Of a stretch of 64,000 nucleotides of DNA, positions 35,001 to 42,647 are shown piece by piece. Source of the stretch: Gemmatimonadaceae bacterium. Its GTDB lineage: Bacteria > Gemmatimonadota > Gemmatimonadetes > Gemmatimonadales > Gemmatimonadaceae. The position numbers and the translations under genes were made by a program. Where the stretch lies: the NCBI GenBank assembly GCA_030835125.1, contig JAUQWM010000045.1, forward strand, positions 62,001 through 126,000, in the 5' to 3' direction. Within the stretch, counting starts at the first letter, position 1. Every line of letters starts with the position of its first letter. The notes beneath the pieces are model-generated. The model saw nothing but the letters and a program-made list of their open reading frames with translations, did not search any database and was not told where the DNA came from.

Positions 35001-35257
35001 GTGATGCCGTTGTTGGTGGACTTCCAGATCCCGCCCGCGGCGGCGGCGACGAAGAAGGTCTTGGAGGGCGACGGAATGCCGACGGCGTCGGAGACGCGGC
35101 CCTGCATGTTGGCGGGGCCGATGTTGCGCCAGCGGAAGGCGGCGATGGTGGCCGAGTCGAGGGCGAAGGGCGGAGCGCCCTGCGGCGGGGATTGCGGTGC
35201 ACTGACGAGGAGGGCCAGGCCGGTCGCGATGGAGATGCCGGGGATGGGGAGGCGCAT
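32012..35257 (-). CDS. Sortilin/BNR-propeller exported protein, 1081 residues
   Basis: It has a signal peptide at residues 1-30 (GISIATGLALLVSAPQ) and then a long beta-propeller with repeated Asp-box motifs such as STNNGITW, STDGGLTW, TEDGGQTW, STDAGKTW and SEDGGATW, the pattern of VPS10/sortilin-like and photosystem-stability-like propellers. A Gly/Ala/Pro-rich linker (AGAGRGGAGRGG region, about residues 955-1000) precedes a short C-terminal beta domain (GDYVVSLTVGGRTL). Proteins like this are abundant and often duplicated in Gemmatimonadota and are usually annotated as glycosyl-hydrolase-like, but no hydrolase catalytic motif is visible. A second copy begins at 63484. It is transcribed alone, with a hairpin after its stop. 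Confidence 0.85.
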   Translation of the reverse strand: MRLPIPGISIATGLALLVSAPQSPPQGAPPFALDSATIAAFRWRNIGPANMQGRVSDAVGIPSPSKTFFVAAAAGGIWKSTNNGITWRPVFDNQRVVAMGVLAIAPSDTMQVWAGTGEPNSRNSISPGGGVYKSTDGGLTWRLMGLEKTETVGRIAVHPTNPNIVYVAALGAIWRANPERGLYKTEDGGQTWQLVKFISNKAGFVDVQLDPSNPDIVWASSYERVRGPYFLNSGGPGSALWKSTDAGKTWTEVKGGGFPETMKGRISIAIAQSNPRVMYTMVEADTAKGSRERPSGLYRSEDGGATWTRTNNSNTRPFYYSQVRVHPKNPDRVYWSSTPVLVSNDGGRTPMNATVGLHVDHHAMWIDPVDPDRMIVGNDGGIGISFDQGGNYTFPNTFAIGQPYNVSFDFAVPYRVCGGLQDNGTWCGPSRRRQGPITNAMWATLNGGDGFVTQQDPTDPNIVYGESQGGNIARINLATGERAGLVKPQWRPRYDQIEDSVLIERADTTKPETPQQRRRIADLRARQRTDSIGLNLRWNWNTPFFISWHNPSTLYFGANRVLKSTKRGDNMFLISPELSYADTMKIRVSTTTTGGITTDATGAETYGTIVSLNESPLRAGILYAGTDDGRVWMTRNDGGTWEELTSRFTGVPAGTYVSRIEPSWKDSSTFYVSFDNHRNGDFTPYVFATSDNGRTFRSIAANLPTGGPDFVHVIREDPVNPDLLFVGTDVGAYVSVNRGQSWQRFMTGLPTVPVHDLRIHPRDRELVAATHGRGFWIVDIAALQQVTPQVIAADAHIFTPPVAWQYADLPYEGHSTGQQVFAAGSPPYGATITYRLGARQAGLRMAVLDAAGDTLTTINAPGNPGINRVTWAFQGKPAPRPPMSAAQKRDSSIQMQRVVFVLDSLQTAGANPAVLGMVRQIATTGDMGPLMAAFGGGGPAMTAGFGAPPPFNPRPGEQATAGAGRGGAGRGGAPGAAGAAGRAGGPPAGAPAGGGGFDQAVFMSMIEAFRIPGRNQPGGFAALNFLSTLGFNTGFGGGGPGGPTAVQPGDYVVSLTVGGRTLRQKVRVERAPVTSVVAPMP

Positions 35258-35523
35258 GGAGGGCAGAGGGGCAGAGGGGCGGCGTCGAGCGCAAAGCGCA
35301 GGGGGGGAATCTATGAAGCCGGCCTCTGCGTTGCGAACCGCCGCTTCCTGATCCCCGTTTTCCGGCTCCTGCGCCCGAGCTTCTCACCTATGGAGCTGAC
35401 GCCGTGTCGCTACGTCGGTCTTCATCTGGGCGAGGGGATGACTCGGTCGGACCGACGGGCGTTTGCGGTCGCGTCCATACGCAAAGCTCGTATTATCCAT
35501 TCTTCCCAGCCTGGCGCACTGGA

Positions 35524-36726
35524 ATGCATCATCTCGTGAGAGTGCCTGGAGCGGAAGCGTGGACTGCGAGATTGCGGGACGCAACACGCAGTCTCCTCCC
35601 TGCCCTCTGCGTTTTGCTTCTGGGTTCAGCGATGGGCTGTCGGCGCGGAACCGATCCCAGTGAACCCTCCACGAGCGTTGTCTGCCCGCCGACGGCTTGC
35701 CTGCTCGTCACCGGACTCCAATTCGGCCGGACTGCTGTAGTTGACCCTGATGCCGGGCTGGTGTTGGGCCGTATGGGACCAGCCCTCGACGGCGCTCCCA
35801 GGGCTTCCCTGACGTTCGACTCAGCGAAGTTCCTCTACGCAGGATACGAAGCGGATTCGTATCCCATTGTTGCGGTGCATGCGCGTTCCGGAAGCGAGCG
35901 CTGGCGGTTCCGGTATCCGCCCCAAACTCCGGCGCAAGTCGACTACATCGCTCCGAAAGTAATCGCCGTCTCCAACGATGAGCAGTTTGTCTACGCCTTT
36001 CCTGCCATACGCGACGGCGATTGGGTCATTGCCCGGGTGCCGGCGAGTGGGGGCCCACTCGCTAATCTCAGCGAAGTGTCGACTGAAACCCGTTTGAATG
36101 TCCTTCGTGGTTTGGGGTTTCGCTCTGCGGGAACCGTCGTATTCGTGGGACGACAGAGGACAGGAGGAGGGAGCGCAACACTATTCCTGACCAGCAGCAC
36201 TCTGGCTGTCCAAGACTCGGTGGTCCTGCCTGAGCCGCCTGGGATCCTGGCCTGGGATGTAGTGGTATCGCCCGATGAGACCACGGCCTACGTGAACCTT
36301 CCGCACAGGATCTACGCGATTGACCTGGGCTCCGGTGCCGTTCGCCATGCGGCCCATTCGCAAAACGGGATGTTGTCCATGAGTCCGACTGGAAGTCATG
36401 TATATGTCACTGACCCGGGCGGATACGATTCGTTCGCAAGCGGCATCATCTTCGAGTACTCGGCCGACCTCTCGGCTCGGCGCGAAATCTCCTTGTTGAT
36501 TCCGGGCTCTGTCGATGCCCCGCCTCACGCGCGTCAGGTAGCTGTTTCCGTTGACGGTCGGACAGGTTATGTCCTCACCGGTACGCCGGAACTTTCCGCC
36601 GCTGGGCTGGAGCGCGGCAGCATAATGGTACTCGATCTCGCTGCGGGTACGGTCACCAGGCGAATCGATTTGGGAGAGTACGTACGAAGCCCGAGCATGT
36701 TCCTGCTCGAGCCGACTCCGCCATGA
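35524..36726 (+). CDS. Exported beta-propeller protein, lipoprotein candidate
   Basis: The 400-residue protein has an N-terminal hydrophobic segment LLPALCVLLLGSAMGC; the Cys after Ala-Met-Gly could be lipidated but the lipobox is imperfect. The rest repeats short beta units of YncE/quinoprotein type (TTAYVNLPHRIYAIDLGSG; SHVYVTDPGGYDSF; RTGYVLTGTPELS), suggesting a seven-bladed propeller. No catalytic motif is seen. ATG 35524 is used since the frame open before it has no signal sequence. The 266 nt before it, divergent from the BNR gene, hold a short 8-bp-period purine repeat near 35255-35275 but no gene. Confidence 0.7.
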   Translation: MHHLVRVPGAEAWTARLRDATRSLLPALCVLLLGSAMGCRRGTDPSEPSTSVVCPPTACLLVTGLQFGRTAVVDPDAGLVLGRMGPALDGAPRASLTFDSAKFLYAGYEADSYPIVAVHARSGSERWRFRYPPQTPAQVDYIAPKVIAVSNDEQFVYAFPAIRDGDWVIARVPASGGPLANLSEVSTETRLNVLRGLGFRSAGTVVFVGRQRTGGGSATLFLTSSTLAVQDSVVLPEPPGILAWDVVVSPDETTAYVNLPHRIYAIDLGSGAVRHAAHSQNGMLSMSPTGSHVYVTDPGGYDSFASGIIFEYSADLSARREISLLIPGSVDAPPHARQVAVSVDGRTGYVLTGTPELSAAGLERGSIMVLDLAAGTVTRRIDLGEYVRSPSMFLLEPTPP

Positions 36727-36763
36727 ATCCGGTCCCGGGATGCGTCTTTCGCGTCACGTTCGC

Positions 36764-36777
36764 CGAGTCACGAGTCA
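36764..36777. repeat. Heptad array, unit CGAGTCA x2
   Basis: Two exact tandem copies of a 7-bp unit (CGAGTCA), preceded by degenerate units. The array overlaps the stop codon of the minus-strand gene that ends at 36775. It belongs to the 7-bp-period family described in the findings. Confidence 0.6.
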
Positions 36778-38532
36778 CGGACTGACGATCGTGATCGTCC
36801 GCTCTACCCGGACCACGTTTCCCGGTCCTGCGTCCAGTTCGAGCTGCAACTGGTAGCGTCCCGGTGTGAGCGTCGAGAGATCCACTTCCACCGCCCGCGC
36901 CGTCAGGTTGGTCCCCCGTGCAGCAACGTCGCGCATGCCGACGGTCACCGGCCTCGCTTCCCGCACGCGGCGAAGCGCCCGCAGGCCTCTGGTGACCCAA
37001 CCCACGCTGCCTGACGCCTCGGGCGCCACGGTGATGGACACGTCCAGCCCGGCCGGCGACACCACGTCCGTATTGTACGCCTCCCAGAAGAGCCCCACCC
37101 GCGAACCCTGCGGGATCCGCTCCGACGTCCTCATGTGCGACACGACGTCCTCGGCGCTGGTCGGCATCCCCTCGTACGGCTCGAACAGGACGATGTCCGA
37201 GACCTGGATGGTGGACTGCGGCGAATCGCTGCGCCTGACGCCGTAGCGCGCCCGCGCCAGCGTGTGCTGCGACGGCGCCGACACCTCGGCGCTCAACAGC
37301 ATCGATCCCCAGGCCGAGCGCGCCATCAGTGTGCCGGCACCGTTGACGACGGACCCGCGCTCGACGACGGCATCGCGCTCCTCGCCGCGCGTGAGCACGA
37401 GCGCCGCGGTCAACCCGCTGGAATCGGCCGCGGCCCGCAGGTCGCGGTCGTTCCCGACCGACCAGGCGACCAGCACCAGCGCCGAGTCGCCGCGACGGAA
37501 GAGCGCCGACTGGTGCTCGAGCGCGGCCAGGCGCTTCGCGTAGGTGGGCGCATAACGAGCGCGGACGGGCGGGATGCCCTTGCTCCGCCAGCCGGCCGAG
37601 TCGCTGGAGGCGGGGTTGTCCATGACGCCGCGGGCGGGAAGGAACGGGTGCGCGGGCGTGCGCTCGTGCCCGACGAGTCCGGGTTCGCCGCCGAAGGGCA
37701 CCGGTTCGGGGCTCCGGGTCCACATAATCGGCCAGCCATAGCGCAGCGTGAGCTCGCGTTCGTCGAAGTCGAATCCCATCGAGTAGGCCGACGGGGCGTC
37801 CTCGACGAAGTGCGCCATCATGAGTCGCGAGTAGTACTCGGTGCGGGCGTCGTTGCCGCGGATCGAGAGCATCGGCTTGGCCAGCCACCACATCCGCTGC
37901 TCGAACGCGAGCCGGCCCGCACACCCCTGCTCACGGTAGCGCTTCAGCTGGTTGTCATCGACGAGCAGCTTGAGGTCGCGCCACTCGCAACGCTCGCGCT
38001 CGGTCATGAGGCGCAGCGCCCGCTCGTAGGCGCTGTCGGCTTCCTCGAACCGGTCGGCGACGTGGAACGCAAAGCCCTGGAGGGCGCTGCACCACCACTC
38101 CCGAGACGTACACGCCTCGGCAGCACGGATCGCCTCGTCGTGCCGTCCTGCCTCGACCAGGTAGCGCACCCGCTGTCCCGAGACCCAGCGGTCGTTGGGA
38201 TAGAGCCGGCCGATGGAGTCGATCTGGTCGATGAGGCGCGTACGGGCGTCCCTGATACGATCGGGCTCGCGCGGCGGGGCGGGTGCGTCCTCCTCGTACC
38301 AGTAGCAGAAGCGCCCGACCTGCTCGTCGCAGCGATTCGGGCCGGTGCGGACGTTGAATCCCGGGGCATTCCTGCGGCGGAAGGTCTCGAAGCCCTCCTG
38401 CGCGGCACGAAGGGTCTCGATCGACGTGGTCACTTCCGGCGGCGTGGCTGGCCGCACCTCGAGGACCTGGGCGCCGGCGCTGCCCAGCGCCACCACGGAC
38501 ATCATCACACCACCTGTGCGCCAATTCCTCAT
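36775..38532 (-). CDS. Exported TPR-like protein of unknown function
   Basis: The 585-residue protein has a probable signal peptide (MMSVVALGSAGAQV). Residues about 100-230 are helical with a TPR-like rhythm (RYLVEAGRHDEAIRAAEAC; ADRFEEADSAYERALRL). A central segment reads GNDARTEYYSRLMMAHF, followed by Trp-rich GWPIMWTR. The last 150 residues are beta-rich and end EVDLSTLTPGRYQLQLELD. The pattern resembles large secreted proteins seen in Gemmatimonadota whose function is unknown; I do not recognise a catalytic domain. It ends inside a heptad repeat and is convergent with the propeller gene. Confidence 0.65.
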   Translation of the reverse strand: MRNWRTGGVMMSVVALGSAGAQVLEVRPATPPEVTTSIETLRAAQEGFETFRRRNAPGFNVRTGPNRCDEQVGRFCYWYEEDAPAPPREPDRIRDARTRLIDQIDSIGRLYPNDRWVSGQRVRYLVEAGRHDEAIRAAEACTSREWWCSALQGFAFHVADRFEEADSAYERALRLMTERERCEWRDLKLLVDDNQLKRYREQGCAGRLAFEQRMWWLAKPMLSIRGNDARTEYYSRLMMAHFVEDAPSAYSMGFDFDERELTLRYGWPIMWTRSPEPVPFGGEPGLVGHERTPAHPFLPARGVMDNPASSDSAGWRSKGIPPVRARYAPTYAKRLAALEHQSALFRRGDSALVLVAWSVGNDRDLRAAADSSGLTAALVLTRGEERDAVVERGSVVNGAGTLMARSAWGSMLLSAEVSAPSQHTLARARYGVRRSDSPQSTIQVSDIVLFEPYEGMPTSAEDVVSHMRTSERIPQGSRVGLFWEAYNTDVVSPAGLDVSITVAPEASGSVGWVTRGLRALRRVREARPVTVGMRDVAARGTNLTARAVEVDLSTLTPGRYQLQLELDAGPGNVVRVERTITIVSP

Positions 38533-38724
38533 GACCGCCTGAGTTCGGGATGCCGGTCGGTGTCTACCGTGGGACGGTCCTCAACGATCCGTGGAAGTGA
38601 GTTCCAGTGCTACCACCCGCAGCGCCAGGATGATCGCATCCCTGCCGGACAGGTGCGGAATGACGCAGTCACCGACCTGGCGGTTCGGGACACCGCGGGA
38701 ATTTGCCCGCCCTGACACATGGAT

Positions 38725-38738
38725 GTACAATGATGTAC
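38725..38738 (+). promoter_or_regulatory. Candidate antitoxin operator
   Basis: GTACA-ATGA-TGTAC is a perfect 5-bp inverted repeat that overlaps the first possible start codons of the Phd-type antitoxin (ATG 38730 and 38733). Phd/YefM antitoxins commonly repress their own promoter by binding short palindromes at this position, so autoregulation is likely but unproven. Confidence 0.45.
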
Positions 38739-38900
38739 CCCAATGCACAGACCGCACAGCGCGTGAAGACGGTCACCCTCACGGAGTTCCGACGCCGGGC
38801 ATCGAGCCTGCTCGACCTCGTTGAGCGCGGTGAGACGATCCATGTGCTCCGGCACGGCAAGGTCGTGGCACGGGTCGTCCCGGCCGTGAATCCCGCCTGA
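38733..38900 (+). CDS. Phd/YefM-type antitoxin
   Basis: A small protein (55 residues from ATG 38733; GTG 38763 would give 45) with the N-terminal DNA-binding signature of Phd/YefM antitoxins: VKTVTLTEFRRRASSLLDLV followed by GETIHVLRHGKVVARVVP, in the usual spacing. It has almost no C-terminal toxin-neutralising tail. The sequence immediately downstream codes for only the C-terminal half of a PIN toxin, so the pair appears broken and the antitoxin is now orphan or acts elsewhere. A palindrome overlaps its start. Confidence 0.8.
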   Translation: MYPNAQTAQRVKTVTLTEFRRRASSLLDLVERGETIHVLRHGKVVARVVPAVNPA

Positions 38901-39154
38901 CAGCCCTGCAGTCAGCTCTCGCACGAGATGCGCTCTCGACCGACCTTCGTGACGTCACCCTGGTCGGCATCGGCGACGCAGTGATCCTCGAAGCCATGCA
39001 TGCGCTCGAACGGTGGCCCCTGAGGTCTGCGGAGGCCCTTCGCATGGCCTGCGCCGCCACCTGGTCAGCGGACCTGTTCATCCCGGCAGATCCGTCCCGG
39101 CTTCCGGCAGCGCGTGCCCCGGGGCTGCGCGTTGAAGAGCCAGGCGGCAACTGA
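38897..39154 (+). pseudogene. C-terminal remnant of a PIN-domain (VapC-like) toxin
   Basis: This frame overlaps the antitoxin stop by 4 nt and stays open for 85 codons, reading VTLVGIGDAVILEAM, then LRSAEALRMACAATWSADLF and IPAD, ending GLRVEEPGGN. This is the C-terminal pattern of PIN ribonucleases (family pattern: L-D-A-L-H-L-A, then A-D-L-F-V-T-A-D). The first acidic residue of that block is Glu rather than Asp. The N-terminal half, with the first catalytic Asp (the Y-x-D-T-S-A start), is absent and there is no start codon, so this is a deletion remnant and not a functional toxin. Confidence 0.6.
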
Positions 39155-39177
39155 CCCCCGTGCCCTCACCGGAGTCC

Positions 39178-39930
39178 ATGCGACTCGTCTCCCTCTGTCC
39201 CTCCCTCACGGAACTCGTCTTCGACCTCGGTGCCGGGGACGACCTCGTGGGCCGAACGAAGTTCTGTGTGCATCCGGCCGATCGCGTCGCGATGGTCGAG
39301 AAGGTCGGCGGGACCAAGAACCCGAAGATCGAACGGATCATCGAACTGCGTCCGGACCTCGTGCTGATGAACGAGGAGGAGAACCGCGCCGAGGACGCCG
39401 CTGCGCTCACGGCCGCCGGGCTTCGCGTCCATACGTCGATGCCGCGCACGGCCGCCGACACCGCGGCCATGGTCCGCTCGATCGGCGTGGCGCTGCACCG
39501 CGCCCGCGAGGCGGAGCCGATCGCGGCCGACATCGAGCGGCGCGCCGATCGCGTGCGCCGGACCGCCGGGCGGTATCCACCGGTTCGTTATGCATGCCTG
39601 ATCTGGCGCGAGCCGATCATGACGGTGAATGACGACACGTTCATCGCGGGGCTGATGTCGCTGCCCGGCGGCCGGAACGTCTTCGGGTCACGCGCCGAGC
39701 GCTATCCGGTCATCACCGCCGGAGACCTGCACGACGCCGACCCGCTGCTGGTGCTCCTGCCGAATGAGCCGTTCCCGTTCGACGCGAAGCACATCGAGGA
39801 ACTGGCCGCCGCCTCCGGCCTGCCACGGGAGCGCTTCATCCTCGCCGACGGCGAGCTGCTTTCCTGGCACGGGTCGCGGACGCCTCGGGGGATCGACTAC
39901 GCCGAGTGGCTGGTCCGAGGGGCTGGGTAG
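39178..39930 (+). CDS. BtuF-like helical-backbone metal/cobalamin-binding protein
   Basis: The 250-residue protein opens MRLVSLCPSLTELVFDLGAG, followed by DDLVGRTKFC and a lobe boundary IIELRPDLVLMNEEEN, all typical of periplasmic-binding-protein-type B12 or siderophore binders (BtuF/FecB fold). No signal peptide is encoded, so it may be cytoplasmic or a divergent member with a non-transport role. ATG 39178 begins the fold directly with GGAG a few bases upstream; GTG 39160 is an alternative. No transporter permease or ATPase lies next to it. Confidence 0.8.
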   Translation: MRLVSLCPSLTELVFDLGAGDDLVGRTKFCVHPADRVAMVEKVGGTKNPKIERIIELRPDLVLMNEEENRAEDAAALTAAGLRVHTSMPRTAADTAAMVRSIGVALHRAREAEPIAADIERRADRVRRTAGRYPPVRYACLIWREPIMTVNDDTFIAGLMSLPGGRNVFGSRAERYPVITAGDLHDADPLLVLLPNEPFPFDAKHIEELAAASGLPRERFILADGELLSWHGSRTPRGIDYAEWLVRGAG

Positions 39931-40012
39931 GGGTCCGCGGGGAAACGGTTGTCCAGAGGGTGGCATGGTGAGGGCACCCAGCGCAAAGCAGACCTCCACC
40001 AGGAGAGGCGTC

Positions 40013-40516
40013 GTGTGGCCATCGCGGTTCCGCGTTGAATCGACCTGGATCGCCGCGGTCCTTCTCGCTGGGGCGACCTTGTCGTGCGGTTCCAGCCGTA
40101 TTGCCGGGCCGCACGACCTGGCCCGGCTGGGAGCGGCGGAGTCACGCTGGAATGCGCGTGCGTTCGCCGACTACTCGTACGAAATCTTCATCGGCTGCTT
40201 CTGCACGCCGGAAGTGACGCGGTGGACACGCGTGACGGTGCGCGATGGCGCGGTCGTTCAGGCGGAGCACCTGGAGCCTCACCCCGACATTCCGCTCACG
40301 ACGCTCGACTACTGGCATCCGATCGATACCGTCTTCTCGCGCGTGCACGCCGCGATGGTCGATCGCGGGTCCTCGAGCTACCTCAGGGACATCGTGGTCG
40401 AATACGACCCGACGCTGGGGTACCCCACGCGAGTGGAGTTCGTGTCGAGGCCCGACATCGCCGACGGTGGGGCGACCTGGGAGCTTCGCAACGTGACGCC
40501 GCTGCCGCCGCCGTGA
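40013..40516 (+). CDS. DUF6174-like exported protein
   Basis: The 167-residue protein has an N-terminal hydrophobic stretch (STWIAAVLLAGATLSC) with a Cys that could be lipidated, then FADYSYEIFIGCFC and VTVRDGAVVQAEHLEP, with a later DIVVEYDPTLGYPTRVEF. That pattern (Y-x-Y/F followed by V-x-V-x-D-G, ending in a D-P-x-x-G-Y-P motif) matches the DUF6174 small secreted family as I remember it. GTG 40013 is preferred to ATG 39965 because AGGAGAGG lies just upstream (40001-40008). It is convergent with ctaG, only 10 nt away. Function unknown. Confidence 0.75.
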   Translation: MWPSRFRVESTWIAAVLLAGATLSCGSSRIAGPHDLARLGAAESRWNARAFADYSYEIFIGCFCTPEVTRWTRVTVRDGAVVQAEHLEPHPDIPLTTLDYWHPIDTVFSRVHAAMVDRGSSSYLRDIVVEYDPTLGYPTRVEFVSRPDIADGGATWELRNVTPLPPP

Positions 40517-40526
40517 GTGCTGGCCG

Positions 40527-41327
40527 TCAGCCGCTCTCCTTGCTCCAGCGGAAGTAGATCACCGACATCGCGACGAACGCGATCAGCGCCCCCCCGACGC
40601 TCATGAGGACGCCGGCCGCCTGGTGGTCGGCGTGGGCGTTGACGCCGGGCAGGGGCGGGGCCAGTTCAAAAACCCCGTAGAGCGGCGTCTGCGAGTAGAC
40701 GAGAAATCCCACGAGGCCGAACATGACCGGGCTGAACATCATCCCGATGACCAGGTAGCCCATCCGGAGCGGGTGGGTGAAGCGCGGCCGCGCCGGCACC
40801 GGGGCGACCACCGGCCACCAGAACACCAGTCCCGCCCCGATCCACAGGAGGTCGATCGCCATCGACCCCAATTGCGATGCCATGAGGGTGTCGACCACCG
40901 CCGGCAGGTGCGTGACCAGGACGGTGACGGAGAAGATCACCAGGGCCAGGAAGGGGGCGACCATGCGCCTGACGAGTGCCCGGAACAGCCCCGGTCGTTC
41001 GAGGAGGGCCAGCGCGTCGGGCGTCAGGCCCCGGAGCAGCATCGGTGGCGCCACCAGGGCCATGAGCAGGAACTGGAGCATGTGCACGCTGGCGAGGTAG
41101 CCGGCGCCTAACGCACCGATGGGCCAGTCGAGTGACAGCCAGAGGACGACCAGCCCGCCGGCGAACAGCGGATGCAGGGGTGGTCGAGGACGTCCCGCCG
41201 CCCGCGCGCCGGCGCCGTTCCACGCCCAGACGCCCGCCGCCAACAGGAGGATGAAGAGCCAGACCCCGGGGTAGGCGCGCCATTGCCAGGTCCAGGCCTC
41301 ACCGGTGGCGCTGCACCAGAATGACAT
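40527..41327 (-). CDS. ctaG: Cytochrome c oxidase assembly factor CtaG
   Basis: The 266-residue membrane protein of the caa3_CtaG family has about seven helices with YLASVHMLQFLLMALVAPP and LRGLTPDA in the characteristic central region. CtaG proteins are needed for copper centre assembly in caa3/aa3 cytochrome oxidases. The upstream gene on the same strand, 40 nt away across a heptad repeat, is a SCO-PCuAC copper chaperone fusion, so the two form a copper-delivery pair. ATG 41327 gives the full-length protein. Confidence 0.85.
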   Translation of the reverse strand: MSFWCSATGEAWTWQWRAYPGVWLFILLLAAGVWAWNGAGARAAGRPRPPLHPLFAGGLVVLWLSLDWPIGALGAGYLASVHMLQFLLMALVAPPMLLRGLTPDALALLERPGLFRALVRRMVAPFLALVIFSVTVLVTHLPAVVDTLMASQLGSMAIDLLWIGAGLVFWWPVVAPVPARPRFTHPLRMGYLVIGMMFSPVMFGLVGFLVYSQTPLYGVFELAPPLPGVNAHADHQAAGVLMSVGGALIAFVAMSVIYFRWSKESG

Positions 41328-41332
41328 CAGGC

Positions 41333-41360
41333 GGGAGATGAGAGTTGCGAGATGGGAGAG
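41333..41360. repeat. Degenerate heptad array in the ctaG/SCO gap
   Basis: Four contiguous 7-bp units (GGGAGAT, GAGAGTT, GCGAGAT, GGGAGAG) fill most of the 40-nt gap between the SCO-PCuAC gene and ctaG. One unit (GAGAGTT) is identical to the unit repeated at 48794-48821. Confidence 0.6.
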
Positions 41361-41367
41361 GCGCTCC

Positions 41368-42474
41368 TCACTTCCTCACCTCCGCCCCGGGTCCGAGCGC
41401 CTTCTCCAGTTCCGCGTACGGAACCACGGTCGCCCGGACTTCGAGCGCGCCGGCGCGCGCCAGGGAGAGGTACAGCGTCACCGATTCCCCTGCCTTGAGC
41501 GGCTTCCGCAGCTGCATCAGCATCACGTGCGTGCCACCGGGCGCCAGTTTCGTCACCCGGCGCGCCGGCAGCACGAGCCGGGGCGTCGCCATCATGTGTC
41601 GCATCTCGCCCTCACCCATGGTCTCGTGGACCTCCGCCCGCACCGCGAGGTCGGCGGCGACGGCCACCAGGGTATCCTCCTGGGGCGTGTCGTTCTGGAT
41701 GGTGAGGTACGCCGCCGCCTCATCCTGGCTGGCGGGTTCCGCGACGACCGCCTGCGTGACCACCAGCCCGCCCATCGTCACGGCCGCGGCCTCGTCAGGC
41801 GTCGTGGACAGCGAGCCCGCCCGGGCCTGCGCTGCCAGGGCGCGGCGGGTCTCGACGCCCGTCGCATCACGCACGAGCCGTGGCAGGTCGTTCGCCCAAT
41901 CCTCCTGCCTGATCCCGAACGGGTAGATGGTGTAGGCGTACCCGTCGCGCGCGAAGGCAAACACCTGCGCGGCGTGGGCGACGAAGTAGCTGGCCGAGTC
42001 CGCGGCGACGTATTCCCGCTGCGCTTCGGCCAGCCCGAGCGACGCCTGTGCGCGGGCGAGTTCCTCCTTCGTGCCGGTCAGCCCGACGAATGACGGATCG
42101 AAGTTCGCCAGCCACTCGCGCATCCGCTCGGGGGTGTCGCGCTCCGGGTCGGTCGTCACGAAGACCGTCGCCACGCGGGCGCGATCCTCGGCGGGCATGG
42201 TGCGCAGCACCGCGGCGATGTTCGCCATGTGCAACGGACAGACATCCGGGCAGTGCGTGTAGCCGAAGAACAGCAGGGTGACCTTGTCACGCGTGTCCGC
42301 GACGAAGTCGAACGGGCGTCCGTTGAAGTCGGTGAGCCTGATCGCGGGCTTCGCGAGCGGCGCCGAGAGCGCAACGCCGCGGAACGACGCCTCGCCGGGA
42401 CGGTCGCGGCCGCAGGAAGCGACGGTCGCCATCACGACCGCCGGGACAACGAGTTGAAGAAAGCGTAGGCGCAT
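41368..42474 (-). CDS. SCO (Cu-thioredoxin) and PCuAC copper chaperone fusion, lipoprotein
   Basis: The 368-residue protein begins with a lipoprotein signal (MATVASC, Cys 21). Residues 40-200 are a SCO domain with FFGYTHCPDVCP (Cys 75 and Cys 79) and the third ligand His 167 (YFVAHAAQ). Residues 225-360 are a PCu(A)C domain with the ligand pattern His 283, Met 286, His 316 and Met 318 (EVHETM; GGTHVM). SCO proteins and PCuAC cooperate to load the CuA centre of cytochrome oxidase; here both are on one chain. ATG 42474 is the start because the signal peptide begins there. It is divergent from the Ig-like lipoprotein and upstream of ctaG. Confidence 0.88.
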   Translation of the reverse strand: MRLRFLQLVVPAVVMATVASCGRDRPGEASFRGVALSAPLAKPAIRLTDFNGRPFDFVADTRDKVTLLFFGYTHCPDVCPLHMANIAAVLRTMPAEDRARVATVFVTTDPERDTPERMREWLANFDPSFVGLTGTKEELARAQASLGLAEAQREYVAADSASYFVAHAAQVFAFARDGYAYTIYPFGIRQEDWANDLPRLVRDATGVETRRALAAQARAGSLSTTPDEAAAVTMGGLVVTQAVVAEPASQDEAAAYLTIQNDTPQEDTLVAVAADLAVRAEVHETMGEGEMRHMMATPRLVLPARRVTKLAPGGTHVMLMQLRKPLKAGESVTLYLSLARAGALEVRATVVPYAELEKALGPGAEVRK

Positions 42475-42647
42475 CGAGAACCGAACGGAGAAAGAGTGTC
42501 GCTGGAAAGGTAGTGGCGAGGCGTGAACCGGGGCGACGCGCGCAGGTATTGACAGCCCGTCCGGACGGCGACAAAGTCGGCTGCGTGACACGGTGCGCCG
42601 GTCATGGCGGCGGCGCGGAGGGCCTGACTCCGGACAGGAGGTGAAGC

